Of a stretch of DNA of 64,000 nt, positions 45,764 through 58,833 are shown one piece after another. Each line of letters begins with the position of its first letter. Positions within the stretch are counted from its first letter, which is position 1. Position numbers and translations under genes: made by a program. Source of the stretch: Streptomyces niveus (GTDB taxonomy: Bacteria; Actinomycetota; Actinomycetes; Streptomycetales; Streptomycetaceae); NCBI RefSeq assembly GCF_002009175.1, contig NZ_CP018047.1, forward strand, positions 6,758,001 to 6,822,000, written 5' to 3'. The notes beneath the pieces are model-generated. The model did not search any database and had not been told where the DNA came from. It saw only the letters and a list, made by a program, of their open reading frames with translations.

Positions 45764-48007
45764 TCAGCCCGCCGCTTCCCCGCCGATCTGGCCGGGGGAG
45801 CCGGCGGGCTCTCGCGTTTCCCGGTCCCGCACCGTTTCCCGGTCCGTGTCCGGCGTCGGCCGGTGGTCGTCCGGCGACCGGCCCGGCGGCACGGAGGCGG
45901 ACGTCCCGCGCGGCCCGGCGAGCGCCCGCTCGACGGCCGCAGCCTGCGACAGGGCGCGCCCCTCCGCCACACGGGCGCCGTACGCCCGCGGTCCCAGCGC
46001 CTCCCTCGCCCGCCGTTCGCACTGCTCGTGCGGCGCTCCGAAGGTGGGTGAGCCGAACAGCGGAACCCCGACCGACCGCCAGAGCCGGCCTGCCGCGCCC
46101 TGGAGCACCGCGGCCTCCGCCGGATACCCCTCTCCCGCCGTCACCAGCGCCATCAGCTCCATCGCCAGCACCAGACCGACCAGGTCGTTGAACGTGTGGT
46201 GGATGGTGACGGCCTCGGCCAGCAGGGCGCGCGCCTCGGTGAGCCGGCCGCGCGTCCAGGCCGCGAAGGCGTGGACGTAGAGCGCGTAGGAACGGGCCCA
46301 GCGCTCGCCGCTGTCCTCGCAGATCTCCCGCACATCGGCGCACAGCGCCACGGCCGCGTCCAGGTCGCCCAGGAAGACGAGGGACAGGGCGAGTTCCGCC
46401 CGGCCCATCAGTACGTTGCTGTTGATCTCGCCCAGTTCCCGGTACGAGCCGAGCGCGGAGCGCAGCAGCCGCTCGGCGCGCGGCATGTCGCCGGTCAGGA
46501 GCGCGAGACAGCCCAGCCGGTGCACCGCGTAGGCGTGCGCGAGGGCGTTCGACGTACGGGTGGCCTCTTCCCGGCACTCGTACAGCGCGCCCGTCGCGGT
46601 CGCGTTGTCGCCCTGGAGGATCGCCACATAGCCCAGCACCCAGAGGGCCTTGAGGCGTGAGCCGTCGCGTCTTGAGCCGTCGTGCGGCGGTTCGCCGGGC
46701 CCGGCGGCCGGCGCGAGGGCGCGGTCCAGCCAGTGCCGTCCTTCGGTGAGCCGTCCACAGCCCGCCCAGTAGAACCAGAGCGTGCCCGCCAGACACTGGC
46801 CCAGATAGGTCTCGCCGTCCGTCTCCAGACAGAGTTCGATGGCGGCCCGCAGATTGGGCAGCGCGCTGTCGGCGCCGGCGGCGATCTCCGCCTGCCGCGG
46901 GCCGAACCATTCCAGTTCCCACCAGGCTGCCAGGCCCATGTACCAGTCACGGTGCCTTCTGCGCATCCGGCCCGTGTCCGCCAGGGCGTCCAGCCACTCG
47001 GCGCCGTACGCCCGCACCGTGTCCAGCATCCGGTAGCCGACCCCGGCGGCCGTGTCCTCGCGTACGACCACGGACTGGGCGATCAGCTCGCCGAGTACGT
47101 CGAGGACGCTCCCGGCCGGCAGATCCGGGCCGGCGCACACGTACTCGACGGCCTCCAGGTCGAAGGGCCCGGCGAAGACCGAGAGCCGCGCCCACAGCAA
47201 CCGCTCGGCGGGGGCGCACAGTTCATGGCTCCAGCCGATCGCGGTACGGAGCGTGCGGTGGCGCGGCAGTTCGCCGCGCGAGCCCTCGGTGAGCAGGTGG
47301 AAGCGGTCGTCGATCCGGCGGAGGATCTGGTCGGGGGACAGGGCGCGCAGCCGGGCGGCGGCCAGTTCCAGCGCGAGCGGGATGCTGTCGAGGCGGCGGC
47401 ACAACTCCCTTACGGTGTCGCCGTGTTCGTCCAGCGGGCAGCTCCCGCCCAGTACGTCGGCGGCCCGCTCGGCGAACAGCCGCGCCGCGTCGGTGCCGTC
47501 CATCGGGGCCAGCGGGAAAACGCGTTCGCCCTCCAGTCGGAGCGGCCTGCGGCCGACGGCCAGCACCTGGAGGCCGGGGCAGCGGCGCAGCAGGTCCCGT
47601 ACCAACTCCGCGCAGGGGTCGACCAGCTGCTCGAAACCGTCCAGCACGAGCAGAAGGCGGCGGTCGGCGAGATGGGTGCGCAGCACCTCACGGGGCGGCC
47701 GGCCGCTGTGGTCCGTGACGCGCAGCGCGTCGGCGAGCGCGTGGTCGAGCAGTCCGGGGTCGCGGACCGAGGAGAGTTCGGCGAGCCAGACACCGTCGCA
47801 GTAGCGTTTCTCCGGATCCTCGGGACCCGGGGCCGGTAACGCCCGCGCGGCGGCGTGCACTGCCAGCCTGGTCTTGCCGACGCCGCCCACCCCCACCAGG
47901 GTGATCAGCCGGAATCCGGTGAGAAGGCGTGTCAGCTCGGCCAGTTCGTCGGCACGGCCCACGAACCGGTTCAGCTCCGCGGGGAGATTGCCGGGGACAG
48001 GTCGCAT
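45764..48007 (-). CDS. NB-ARC ATPase/TPR regulator-like protein without a visible DNA-binding domain
   Basis: A 747-residue STAND-type protein. NFVGR-type start (LNRFVGRADELAELTRLL), Walker A LVGVGGVGKTRL (about residues 37-48), Walker B RRLLLVLDGFEQL, and the ARC/winged-helix blocks LCRRLDSIPLALELAAARLRALS and GWSHELCAPAERLLWARLSVFAG. The remaining 350 residues are TPR-like helical repeats. The family often ends in a LuxR HTH or begins with a BTAD/OmpR domain; here the N-terminus starts at the ATPase and the C-terminus is a disordered Pro/Arg/Asp tail, so no HTH is visible. It may signal through protein contacts. ATG 48007 is chosen; TTG 48046 is an alternative. Confidence 0.82.
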   Translation of the reverse strand: MRPVPGNLPAELNRFVGRADELAELTRLLTGFRLITLVGVGGVGKTRLAVHAAARALPAPGPEDPEKRYCDGVWLAELSSVRDPGLLDHALADALRVTDHSGRPPREVLRTHLADRRLLLVLDGFEQLVDPCAELVRDLLRRCPGLQVLAVGRRPLRLEGERVFPLAPMDGTDAARLFAERAADVLGGSCPLDEHGDTVRELCRRLDSIPLALELAAARLRALSPDQILRRIDDRFHLLTEGSRGELPRHRTLRTAIGWSHELCAPAERLLWARLSVFAGPFDLEAVEYVCAGPDLPAGSVLDVLGELIAQSVVVREDTAAGVGYRMLDTVRAYGAEWLDALADTGRMRRRHRDWYMGLAAWWELEWFGPRQAEIAAGADSALPNLRAAIELCLETDGETYLGQCLAGTLWFYWAGCGRLTEGRHWLDRALAPAAGPGEPPHDGSRRDGSRLKALWVLGYVAILQGDNATATGALYECREEATRTSNALAHAYAVHRLGCLALLTGDMPRAERLLRSALGSYRELGEINSNVLMGRAELALSLVFLGDLDAAVALCADVREICEDSGERWARSYALYVHAFAAWTRGRLTEARALLAEAVTIHHTFNDLVGLVLAMELMALVTAGEGYPAEAAVLQGAAGRLWRSVGVPLFGSPTFGAPHEQCERRAREALGPRAYGARVAEGRALSQAAAVERALAGPRGTSASVPPGRSPDDHRPTPDTDRETVRDRETREPAGSPGQIGGEAAG

Positions 48008-48219
48008 GGGACACGCACAGTACTCACACGGAAGCACTGCGTACAATCCGTCGCCGCGACTCCCACTCCGTACCCCCGCGGATGAGGTAGGGTCCGCGAC
48101 CGCGTCAAACCGGTACGGGGAGCCACTCCGGGCGCGATAGGGTCGAGGGAGGACTTTCCCTGGCCGCCCGGATCCGTCGGATCCGAGCCGGCCGACTACG
48201 ACGCAGAGAGCGGTGCAGC

Positions 48220-48690
48220 GTGACCGGTGGAGAGGTTGCCGGGATCCTGGTGGCCGTCTTCTGGGCGGTTCTGGTCACCCTCCTCGCCGTGGTGCTCGTG
48301 AGGCTGGCCCAGACGCTCAAGGCGACCACCAAACTCGTGGCGGACGTGACCGATCAGGCCGTACCGCTGCTGGCGGACGCGTCGGAGACGGTACGCGCGG
48401 CGCAGAGCCAGCTCGACCGGGTCGACGCCATCGCGACGGACGTCCAGGAGGTCACCTCCAACGCGTCGGCGCTCTCCACCACCGTGGCGTCGACCTTCGG
48501 CGGACCCCTCGTCAAGGTCGCGGCCTTCGGCTACGGCGTACGGCGTGCGATGAGCCGCAAGGCCCCGGCCGAGCCGGCACGCGCAGACCGTGAGGCACCG
48601 GCGCCGGCGCCGTCCGCGCGCGGACGCCGCACCGTCATCGTGGGCAGGACCGTTCCGGCCGCCCGACGCAGCAGGAAGCAGAAGGGCTGA
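48220..48690 (+). CDS. DUF948 domain membrane protein
   Basis: A 156-residue protein with an N-terminal transmembrane helix (VAGILVAVFWAVLVTLLAVVLVRLA), a heptad-like helical region typical of DUF948 (TLKATTKLVADVTDQAVPLLADASETV) and a basic, Pro/Arg-rich cytoplasmic tail. Function is unknown; relatives are linked to envelope stress in Firmicutes. GTG 48220. It leads a run with DUF6167-like, alaS and ruvX, the usual actinobacterial order. Confidence 0.88.
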   Translation: MTGGEVAGILVAVFWAVLVTLLAVVLVRLAQTLKATTKLVADVTDQAVPLLADASETVRAAQSQLDRVDAIATDVQEVTSNASALSTTVASTFGGPLVKVAAFGYGVRRAMSRKAPAEPARADREAPAPAPSARGRRTVIVGRTVPAARRSRKQKG

Positions 48691-48695
48691 GGCCG

Positions 48696-49085
48696 ATGTT
48701 CCGCCGTACGTTCTGGTTCACCGCGGGCGCTGCGGCCGGTGTGTGGGCCACCACCAAGGTCCACACCAAGCTCCGGCAGTTGACGCCCGAGAGCCTTGCC
48801 GCGCAGGCCGCCAACAAGGCGGTCGACGCCGGGCACCGGCTCAAGGACTTCGCACTCGACGTCCGGGCGGGCATGGCCCAGCGCGAGTCCGAACTCGGCG
48901 AGGTGCTGGGGCTCGACGCACCCGTCGACCCCCAACTCCCCGCGGGCCGCCGCCTCGCCGTCGAGGCCCGCGCACAGCACCGGTCCGGCGACTACCGGTC
49001 CGACGAGCACCGGTACGACCAAGACCACGACCACAGCGACAGATTCAACTCGCGTACACCGCACAACCGGAATGAGGACCACTGA
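48696..49085 (+). CDS. Conserved hypothetical protein (DUF6167-like)
   Basis: A 129-residue protein with a short hydrophobic N-terminus ([17 protein letters not shown]), a helix-rich middle ([26 protein letters not shown]) and a Asp/His/Tyr-rich end ([15 protein letters not shown]). It is found between the DUF948 gene and alaS in many actinobacteria; the role is unknown. Its TGA overlaps the alaS ATG by one base, so alaS is translated by coupling. Confidence 0.82.
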   Translation: MFRRTFWFTAGAAAGVWATTKVHTKLRQLTPESLAAQAANKAVDAGHRLKDFALDVRAGMAQRESELGEVLGLDAPVDPQLPAGRRLAVEARAQHRSGDYRSDEHRYDQDHDHSDRFNSRTPHNRNEDH

Positions 49086-51754
49086 TGGAGTCGGCCGAAA
49101 TCCGCCGCCGCTGGCTGCGCTTCTTCGAGGAGCGCGGGCACACCGTCGTCCCTTCGGCGTCGCTCATCGCGGACGACCCGACTCTGCTGCTGGTCCCCGC
49201 GGGCATGGTGCCCTTCAAGCCGTACTTCCTCGGCGAGGCCAAGCCGCCCGCCCCGCGCCTGACCAGCGTTCAGAAGTGCGTCCGTACGCCGGACATCGAA
49301 GAGGTCGGCAAGACCACCCGGCACGGCACGTTCTTCCAGATGTGCGGCAACTTCTCCTTCGGTGACTACTTCAAGGAAGGCGTCATCCCGCTCGCCTGGG
49401 AGCTGCTGACCAGCTCCGTGGCGGACGGCGGCTACGGCCTGGACCCGGAGAAGCTCTGGGTCACGGTCTATCTGGACGACGACGAGGCCGCCGACATCTG
49501 GACCGACAAGGTCGGTTTCCCCGCCGAGCGGCTCCAGCGGCTGGGTATGAAGGAGAACTACTGGTCCATGGGCGTGCCCGGCCCCTGCGGACCCTGTTCG
49601 GAGATCTTCTACGACCGCGGCCCCGAGTTCGGCGAAGAGGGCGGCCCGGCCGTCAACGACGAGCGCTACGTGGAGATCTGGAACCTGGTCTTCATGCAGT
49701 ACGAGCGCGGCGAGGGAGAGGGCAAGGAGAACTTCGAGATCCTGGGCGACCTCCCCTCCAAGAACATCGACACCGGCCTCGGCCTCGAACGTCTCGCCAT
49801 GGTCCTCCAGGGCGTCCACAACATGTTCGAGATCGACACGTCGATGGCCGTCATCGACAAGGCCACCGAACTGACCGGTGTCCGCTACGGCGCCGACCCC
49901 GCCTCGGACGTCTCCCTGCGCATCGTCACCGACCACATGCGCACCTCCGTGATGCTCATCGGCGACGGGGTCACCCCCGGCAACGAGGGCCGCGGCTACG
50001 TCCTGCGCCGCATCCTGCGCCGCGCCGTACGCAACATGCGGCTCCTCGGCGCCACCGGACCGGTCGTCGCCGACCTGCTCGACGTGGTCATCGGGTCCAT
50101 GGGCGAGCAGTACCCCGAGCTGATCACCGACCGCAAGCGCATCGAGACCGTCGCCCTCGCCGAGGAAGCCGCCTTCCTCAAGGCCATCAAGGGCGGCACC
50201 AACATCCTCGACACCGCCGTCACCGAGACCAAGGCGGGCGGCGGCTCGGTCCTGGCCGGCGAGAAGGCGTTCCTGCTCCACGACACCTGGGGCTTCCCGA
50301 TCGACCTCACCCTCGAAATGGCCGCCGAACAGGGCCTGTCCGTGGACGAGGACGGCTTCCGCCGGCTCATGAAGGAGCAGCGGGACCGGGCCAAGGCCGA
50401 CGCCAAGGCCAAGAAGACCGGCCACGCCGACCTCTCCGCCTACCGCGAGGTCGCCGACCTCTCCGGCTCCACCGAGTTCACCGGCTACACCGGCACCGAG
50501 GGCGAGTCGCGGATCGTCGGTCTGCTCGTGGACGGCGTGCCGTCGCCCGCCGCCACCGAGGGCGACGAGGTCGAGGTCGTACTCGACCGCACCCCGTTCT
50601 ACGCCGAGGGCGGCGGCCAGCTCGCCGACCAGGGCCGGATCAAGCTCGACACCGGCGCCGTCATCGAGGTGCGCGACGTCCAGCAGCCGGTCCCCGGCGT
50701 CTCCGTGCACAAGGGGTCCGTGCAGGTCGGCGAGGTCACTGTGGGCTCCGCCGCGTTCGCCGCCATCGACACCCGGCGCCGGCGCGCCATCGCCCGCGCC
50801 CACAGCGCCACCCATCTGACGCACCAGGCGCTGCGCGACGCGCTGGGCCCGACGGCCGCCCAGGCCGGTTCCGAGAACTCGCCGGGCCGCTTCCGCTTCG
50901 ACTTCGGCTCGCCCGCCGCCGTACCCGGCACGGTCCTCACCGATGTCGAGCAGAAGATCAACGAAGTCCTCGCCCGTGAACTCGACGTCCAGGCCGAGGT
51001 CATGTCCATCGACGAGGCCAAGAAGCAGGGCGCCATCGCCGAGTTCGGCGAGAAGTACGGCGAGCGGGTCCGGGTCGTCACCATCGGCGACTTCTCCAAG
51101 GAGCTGTGCGGCGGTACGCACGTGGGCAACACGGCCCAGCTGGGTCTGGTCAAGCTGCTCGGCGAGTCCTCCATCGGCTCCGGCGTGCGCCGTATCGAGG
51201 CGCTGGTGGGCGTCGACGCCTACAACTTCCTGGCCAGGGAGCACACGGTCGTCGCCCAGCTCCAGGAGCTGGTGAAGGGCCGCTCCGAGGAGCTGCCGGA
51301 GAAGATCGCCGGGATGCTCGCCAAGCTGAAGGACGCCGAGAAGGAGATCGAGAAGTTCCGCGCGGAGAAGGTGCTGGCCGCCGCCGCCGGACTGGTCGAG
51401 GGCGCCAAGGACGTACGGGGCACCGCCCTGGTCACCGGCCAGGTGCCGGACGGCACGTCCGCCGACGACCTGCGCAGGCTGGTGCTCGATGTGCGCGGGC
51501 GGATCGCCGGGGACCGGCCGGCCGTCGTCGCGCTGTTCACCACGGTGGGCGGTCGCCCGCTGACGGTGATCGCCACCAACGAGGCCGCCCGTGAGCGCGG
51601 GTTCAAGGCCGGCGAGCTGGTGCGCGCCGCCGCCAAGACCCTCGGCGGCGGAGGCGGCGGCAAGCCGGACGTCGCCCAGGGCGGCGGTCAGAACCCGGGG
51701 GCCATCGGGGACGCCGTGGCCGCCGTCGAGCGCCTTGTCGCCGAGACGGCCTGA
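49085..51754 (+). CDS. alaS: Alanyl-tRNA synthetase
   Basis: An 889-residue class II synthetase, usual length. Aminoacylation core with [18 protein letters not shown] region, [13 protein letters not shown] (motif 1 area), GCP-type motif 2 and [10 protein letters not shown] motif 3; editing domain with [16 protein letters not shown] (HxxxH zinc site) and [11 protein letters not shown] (Cys and His ligands); C-terminal C-Ala domain rich in Gly ([15 protein letters not shown]). It charges tRNA-Ala and hydrolyses Ser/Gly mischarged tRNA. Start ATG 49085 overlaps the previous stop. Confidence 0.98.
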   Translation: MESAEIRRRWLRFFEERGHTVVPSASLIADDPTLLLVPAGMVPFKPYFLGEAKPPAPRLTSVQKCVRTPDIEEVGKTTRHGTFFQMCGNFSFGDYFKEGVIPLAWELLTSSVADGGYGLDPEKLWVTVYLDDDEAADIWTDKVGFPAERLQRLGMKENYWSMGVPGPCGPCSEIFYDRGPEFGEEGGPAVNDERYVEIWNLVFMQYERGEGEGKENFEILGDLPSKNIDTGLGLERLAMVLQGVHNMFEIDTSMAVIDKATELTGVRYGADPASDVSLRIVTDHMRTSVMLIGDGVTPGNEGRGYVLRRILRRAVRNMRLLGATGPVVADLLDVVIGSMGEQYPELITDRKRIETVALAEEAAFLKAIKGGTNILDTAVTETKAGGGSVLAGEKAFLLHDTWGFPIDLTLEMAAEQGLSVDEDGFRRLMKEQRDRAKADAKAKKTGHADLSAYREVADLSGSTEFTGYTGTEGESRIVGLLVDGVPSPAATEGDEVEVVLDRTPFYAEGGGQLADQGRIKLDTGAVIEVRDVQQPVPGVSVHKGSVQVGEVTVGSAAFAAIDTRRRRAIARAHSATHLTHQALRDALGPTAAQAGSENSPGRFRFDFGSPAAVPGTVLTDVEQKINEVLARELDVQAEVMSIDEAKKQGAIAEFGEKYGERVRVVTIGDFSKELCGGTHVGNTAQLGLVKLLGESSIGSGVRRIEALVGVDAYNFLAREHTVVAQLQELVKGRSEELPEKIAGMLAKLKDAEKEIEKFRAEKVLAAAAGLVEGAKDVRGTALVTGQVPDGTSADDLRRLVLDVRGRIAGDRPAVVALFTTVGGRPLTVIATNEAARERGFKAGELVRAAAKTLGGGGGGKPDVAQGGGQNPGAIGDAVAAVERLVAETA

Positions 51755-51782
51755 GGACATACATGGCCGGGGACGTGAGGAC

Positions 51783-52259
51783 GTGACGGCGCTCGTGCGC
51801 CGCGGCCGCAGACTGGCCGTCGACGTCGGGGACGCCCGGATCGGGGTCGCCTCGTGCGACCCCGACGGGGTCCTCGCGACACCTGTGGAGACCGTGCCGG
51901 GACGTGATGTCCCGGCCGCCCACAGACGGCTCGTACAGCTGGTGGAGGAGTACGAGCCGATCGAGGTCGTGATCGGTCTGCCGCGCTCGCTCAGTGGCGG
52001 CGAGGGCCCGGCGGCGGTCAAGGTACGGGCGTTCGCGGAGGAAGTGGCACGTCGTATCGCGCCCGTTCCGGTGCGTCTCGTGGATGAGAGAATGACCACG
52101 GTGACCGCCGGCCAGGGACTGCGCGCCTCGGGTGTGAAGGCCAAGAAGGGCAGATCCGTCATCGACCAGGTGGCGGCCGTCATCATCCTGCAGAACGCGC
52201 TGGAGTCGGAGAGAGCGTCGGGCGCACCGCCCGGCGAGGGTGTGCGGGTTCAGACCTGA
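51783..52259 (+). CDS. ruvX: Holliday junction resolvase-like protein RuvX (YqgF)
   Basis: A 158-residue RNase H-fold protein with the YqgF blocks RLAVDVGDARIGVASCDPDG (first Asp), VVIGLPRSLSGGEGPAA and RLVDERMTTVTAGQ (Glu), then SVIDQVAAVIILQNAL (last Asp). In E. coli YqgF is needed for 16S rRNA 5' processing, and M. tuberculosis RuvX cleaves Holliday junctions, so either role is possible. GTG 51783 is the only in-frame start after the alaS stop; it lies 28 nt downstream of it. Confidence 0.93.
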   Translation: MTALVRRGRRLAVDVGDARIGVASCDPDGVLATPVETVPGRDVPAAHRRLVQLVEEYEPIEVVIGLPRSLSGGEGPAAVKVRAFAEEVARRIAPVPVRLVDERMTTVTAGQGLRASGVKAKKGRSVIDQVAAVIILQNALESERASGAPPGEGVRVQT

Positions 52260-52450
52260 GACGCCTGATCAGGCGAAACCGGAACATACTTACGGTTATC
52301 TGCCTGCGCGGATGAAGGTCGTCTGATCGCGATACGGTAACGTTCCGCGCGATGCGGCGGGGATTCGAACAACTGCCGCACAGAGAGAGGCGTTACGGAC
52401 ACCGGGCCATCCGCGCCCGGCACCGGTCGCCTCGCGGCTCTAGGGGATCG

Positions 52451-54433
52451 ATGACTGACTATGGCCGGGGCCGAGGCCCTGAACCGTGGCACCCCGAGGA
52501 TCCCCTTTACGGGGACCAGGGATGGGGGGCGCAGCAGGCCGCAGACGGCCGGGCCCCTTACGACGCCCAGGCTCAGCCTCAGCATCCCCACCCGCAGCAG
52601 CAACATCCTCAGCAGCAGTACGACCCCCAGTACCAGTACGACGGCGGTGGCTGGGACACCGGACAGCAGCAGTACGCGCAGCAGCAGCATCCGCAGCACC
52701 AGCAACAGCAGCACCCGCAGCAGCAGTACGACCCGCAGTACGACGGCGGTGGCTGGGACACCGGTCAGCAGCAGTACGTCCAGCAGCAACAGCAACAGCA
52801 GCAGCCGCAACATCCGCAGCACCAGCAACAGCAGCACCCGCAGCAGCAGTACGACTCCCAGCAGCAGCCCCAGTACCCGCAGCAGCAGTACAACGACCCG
52901 CAGTACGGCAACCAGCCCCAGTACTCCGGTGAGCAGCCCAACAACCCCCAGTACAGCGGCGGTTGGGACACCGGTCAGCAGGGTGGCGTGCCGTACGGCG
53001 AGAACCGCGGCGACCCCTACGCAGGCCAGCAGGGCCCTGGCCCTGGCTACGGCGGCGAGAGCCCCGACCCGTACGGCGGGTCCGAGGCGTATCCGCAGCA
53101 GCGCCCCCCGGTCCGCCGCCGGCAGGAGCCCCCGCCGCCCCCGCCCCAGCCGGAGAACGACTGGGACGGCCCGCAGCCCGAGGAGACGCACCCGTTCTTC
53201 ACGGGCGCGGACCACGACAACGGGCGTGACGACGACCGGCCCCGTCTCCTCGACGACCGGGACGACCGCGACGACGACCCGGAGTACGACGACGACGAGG
53301 CCGGCGGTCGGCGCGGCGGCGGCCGTGACCGCCGCGGCAAGTCGAAGAAGAAGCGCCGCGGTGGCGGCGCCTGCCTCGTGGCCTCCCTCGTCCTCGTCGC
53401 CGGTGTGGCCGGCGGCGGGTACTACGCCTACCAGTTCTGGCAGGAACGCTTCGGCCCGCCCGCCGACTTCTCGGGCGCCGGTACGGGCACCGTCCAGGTC
53501 GAGATCCCACAGGGCGCGGGCCTCGCCGAAATGGGCGGCCTGCTCAAGAAGAGCGGCGTGGTCAAGAGCGCGCAGGCATTCATCGACGCGGCGGGTGAGC
53601 ACCCCAAGGGCAAGGCCATCCAGCCCGGTCTCTATCCGATGAAGAAGGAGATGTCGGCCAAGGCCGCGGTCGAGCTGATGACCAACCCGGCGAATCTGAA
53701 TTCGCTGACCATCGCCGAGGGCGTTCGTGCCGTCATTGTGTACGAGTTCATCGACACGAAGCTCAAGCTCGACCCCGGCACCACCGCGGACGTGGCCAAG
53801 GCCGAGGTGGACAATCTCGGTCTGCCGGACTGGGCCGACGACGACAAGAACATAAAGGACCCGCTCGAGGGATTCCTCTACCCCGCGCGGTACGAGATCG
53901 GTGAGAAGACCAAGCCGGAGGACATCCTCAAGCAGATGGTCGCGCGCTCCAACCAGGAGTACAAGAAGTACGACCTGGAGGGATCGGCCGAGGAGCTGGG
54001 TCTCGACTCGCCGCTCGACGTCGTCACCGTCGCCAGCCTGGTGCAGGCCGAGGGAATCACCCACGACGACTTCAAGAAGATGGCGTCCGTAGTCTTCAAC
54101 CGGCTCAAGCCGACGAACACGGTCACCAATCAGAAGCTCGAATTCGACTCGGCGTTCAATTACCTGAAGAACGAGTCCGAGATCGATATCTCCACCTCGG
54201 AGATCAGGAACAACCCCGACCCGTACAACACGTACTTCCACAAGGGTCTTCCGCCGGGTCCGATCGGAAATCCGGGCGCCGACGCGCTGAAGGCCACGAA
54301 GGCGCCGGACGCGGGTGCCTGGATGTTCTTCATCTCCATCGACGGCAAGACCACCGAATTCACCAAGACCCTGGCCGAGCACGAGAAGCTGGTCAAGGAA
54401 TTCAACGAACGACGGAAGAATGCGAACGACTAG
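52451..54433 (+). CDS. mltG: Endolytic murein transglycosylase MltG with long Gln/Tyr-rich N-terminal region
   Basis: A 660-residue MltG. Residues 1-300 are cytoplasmic and disordered, dominated by Gln, Pro, Tyr, His and Gly with near-exact repeats of QQYDPQYDGGGWDTGQQQY, followed by acidic and then basic clusters (KSKKKRRGGG). A single transmembrane helix spans about 306-328. The extracellular part has a LysM-like region and the YceG/MltG domain with catalytic Glu534 in VASLVQAEGITHDDF and HKGLPPGPIGNPGADAL. It cuts nascent glycan near the membrane and probably ends glycan synthesis. Start ATG 52451 follows GGGGATCG. aroE overlaps its end by 14 nt. Confidence 0.93.
   Translation: MTDYGRGRGPEPWHPEDPLYGDQGWGAQQAADGRAPYDAQAQPQHPHPQQQHPQQQYDPQYQYDGGGWDTGQQQYAQQQHPQHQQQQHPQQQYDPQYDGGGWDTGQQQYVQQQQQQQQPQHPQHQQQQHPQQQYDSQQQPQYPQQQYNDPQYGNQPQYSGEQPNNPQYSGGWDTGQQGGVPYGENRGDPYAGQQGPGPGYGGESPDPYGGSEAYPQQRPPVRRRQEPPPPPPQPENDWDGPQPEETHPFFTGADHDNGRDDDRPRLLDDRDDRDDDPEYDDDEAGGRRGGGRDRRGKSKKKRRGGGACLVASLVLVAGVAGGGYYAYQFWQERFGPPADFSGAGTGTVQVEIPQGAGLAEMGGLLKKSGVVKSAQAFIDAAGEHPKGKAIQPGLYPMKKEMSAKAAVELMTNPANLNSLTIAEGVRAVIVYEFIDTKLKLDPGTTADVAKAEVDNLGLPDWADDDKNIKDPLEGFLYPARYEIGEKTKPEDILKQMVARSNQEYKKYDLEGSAEELGLDSPLDVVTVASLVQAEGITHDDFKKMASVVFNRLKPTNTVTNQKLEFDSAFNYLKNESEIDISTSEIRNNPDPYNTYFHKGLPPGPIGNPGADALKATKAPDAGAWMFFISIDGKTTEFTKTLAEHEKLVKEFNERRKNAND
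52563..52985 (+). repeat. Tandem CAG/CAR-rich repeats inside mltG
   Basis: The codons for the Q/H/P/Y block repeat nearly exactly: a unit with ...CAGCAGTACGAC...GGCGGTGGCTGGGACACCGG occurs at about 52620-52680, 52730-52790 and (shortened) 52950-52980, with long CAGCAACAGCAG tracts between. Such tracts can change length by slippage. Confidence 0.8.
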
Positions 54434-55265
54434 CATCACCGGACGCAGGGCGGCCGTTCTCGGATCGCCCATCGCGCACTCGCTCTCCCCGGTACTGCAC
54501 CGGGCGGCGTACGCGGAACTGGGCCTCACCGACTGGTCGTACGACCGCTTCGAGGTGGCCGAAGCCCAGCTCCCGGCCTTTCTCGCGGGCCTCGACCCCT
54601 CGTGGGCCGGTCTCTCCCTGACCATGCCGCTCAAGCGCGCCGTCATCCCGCTGCTCGACGCCGTCAGCGGGACGGCGGCGTCGGTGGAGGCCGTCAACAC
54701 CGTCGTCATCGACGGCGACGGCCGCCGCACGGGCGACAACACCGACATCCCCGGCATGCTCGCCGCCCTGCGCGAGCGCGGCGTCACCGCCGTGGAGTCG
54801 GCGGCCGTCCTCGGCGCCGGCGCGACCGCGTCGTCCGCGCTCGCCGCGCTCTCCCAGCTCTGCACGGGCCCGGTCACCGCCTACGTACGCAGTGAGGCCC
54901 GCGCCGCCGAGATGCGCGGCTGGGGGGAACGGCTCGGTGTCGACGTCCGCACCGCCGACTGGTCGGAGGCTGCCGACGCGCTCACCGCGCCACTGGTGAT
55001 CGCGACGACCCCCGCAGGCGCCACCGACGAACTGGCGCCCCGTGTCCCCGGCCGCCCCGGCACCCTCTTCGACGTGCTGTACGACCCCTGGCCCACCGCG
55101 CTCGCCGCGGCGTGGTCCGCACAGGGCGGCCCCGTCGTCGGCGGCCTCGACCTGCTCGTGCACCAGGCCGTCCTCCAGGTCGAGCTGATGACCGGCCGGG
55201 CACCCGCGCCGCTCGCCGTGATGCGCAAGGCCGGCGAACAGGCACTCGGGGCTCACCGGAGCTGA
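54420..55265 (+). CDS. aroE: Shikimate dehydrogenase
   Basis: A 281-residue shikimate dehydrogenase: N-terminal substrate domain with VLGSPIAHSLSPVLHRAAY (Ser pair that binds shikimate), LSLTMPLKRAV with the catalytic Lys (MPLK), TGDNTDIPG, then a Rossmann domain with VLGAGATASSALAAL and the late GGLDLLVHQA. It reduces dehydroshikimate with NADPH, step 4 of aromatic amino-acid synthesis. ATG 54420 overlaps mltG by 14 nt. The other shikimate genes follow after a 129-nt gap. Confidence 0.96.
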   Translation: MRTTSITGRRAAVLGSPIAHSLSPVLHRAAYAELGLTDWSYDRFEVAEAQLPAFLAGLDPSWAGLSLTMPLKRAVIPLLDAVSGTAASVEAVNTVVIDGDGRRTGDNTDIPGMLAALRERGVTAVESAAVLGAGATASSALAALSQLCTGPVTAYVRSEARAAEMRGWGERLGVDVRTADWSEAADALTAPLVIATTPAGATDELAPRVPGRPGTLFDVLYDPWPTALAAAWSAQGGPVVGGLDLLVHQAVLQVELMTGRAPAPLAVMRKAGEQALGAHRS

Positions 55266-55394
55266 CGGCTCGCCCACCTATCCGCTGGCTGGACGAGTCA
55301 CGGAACGGGGGGCCGGTCATGGCAGGATCGAGGACCTGAGGATGCGTACCGGATTCGTACCGTCGAAGCTGTCGAAAGTTACCGAGGAGCACCG

Positions 55395-58679
<3,285 letters not shown>

Positions 58680-58833
58680 CGGCGGACGACGGGAAAGCCC
58701 GAACGGGCGGCCGGGCACTCGGAGCGGGCTTCCGACGTTCTTCCGGGGACGGCCGGTGACGGTACCGTTCGCAAGCAAGTCGGCCCGGTGGCCGAGCGAT
58801 CAGCGTCAGACGTACGAGACGGAGTGGCACCGG

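Noticed and set aside
48992..52186. 1064-codon minus-strand frame
   Set aside because: Antisense of alaS and ruvX, both unmistakable on the plus strand.
52563..52985. Possible CRISPR or minisatellite array
   Set aside because: The repeats are in-frame codon repeats of the Gln/Tyr-rich MltG region without regular unique spacers.
52250..54877. 875-codon minus-strand frame with Leu/Val-rich stretches
   Set aside because: Antisense of mltG; the Leu runs are the complement of CAG repeats.
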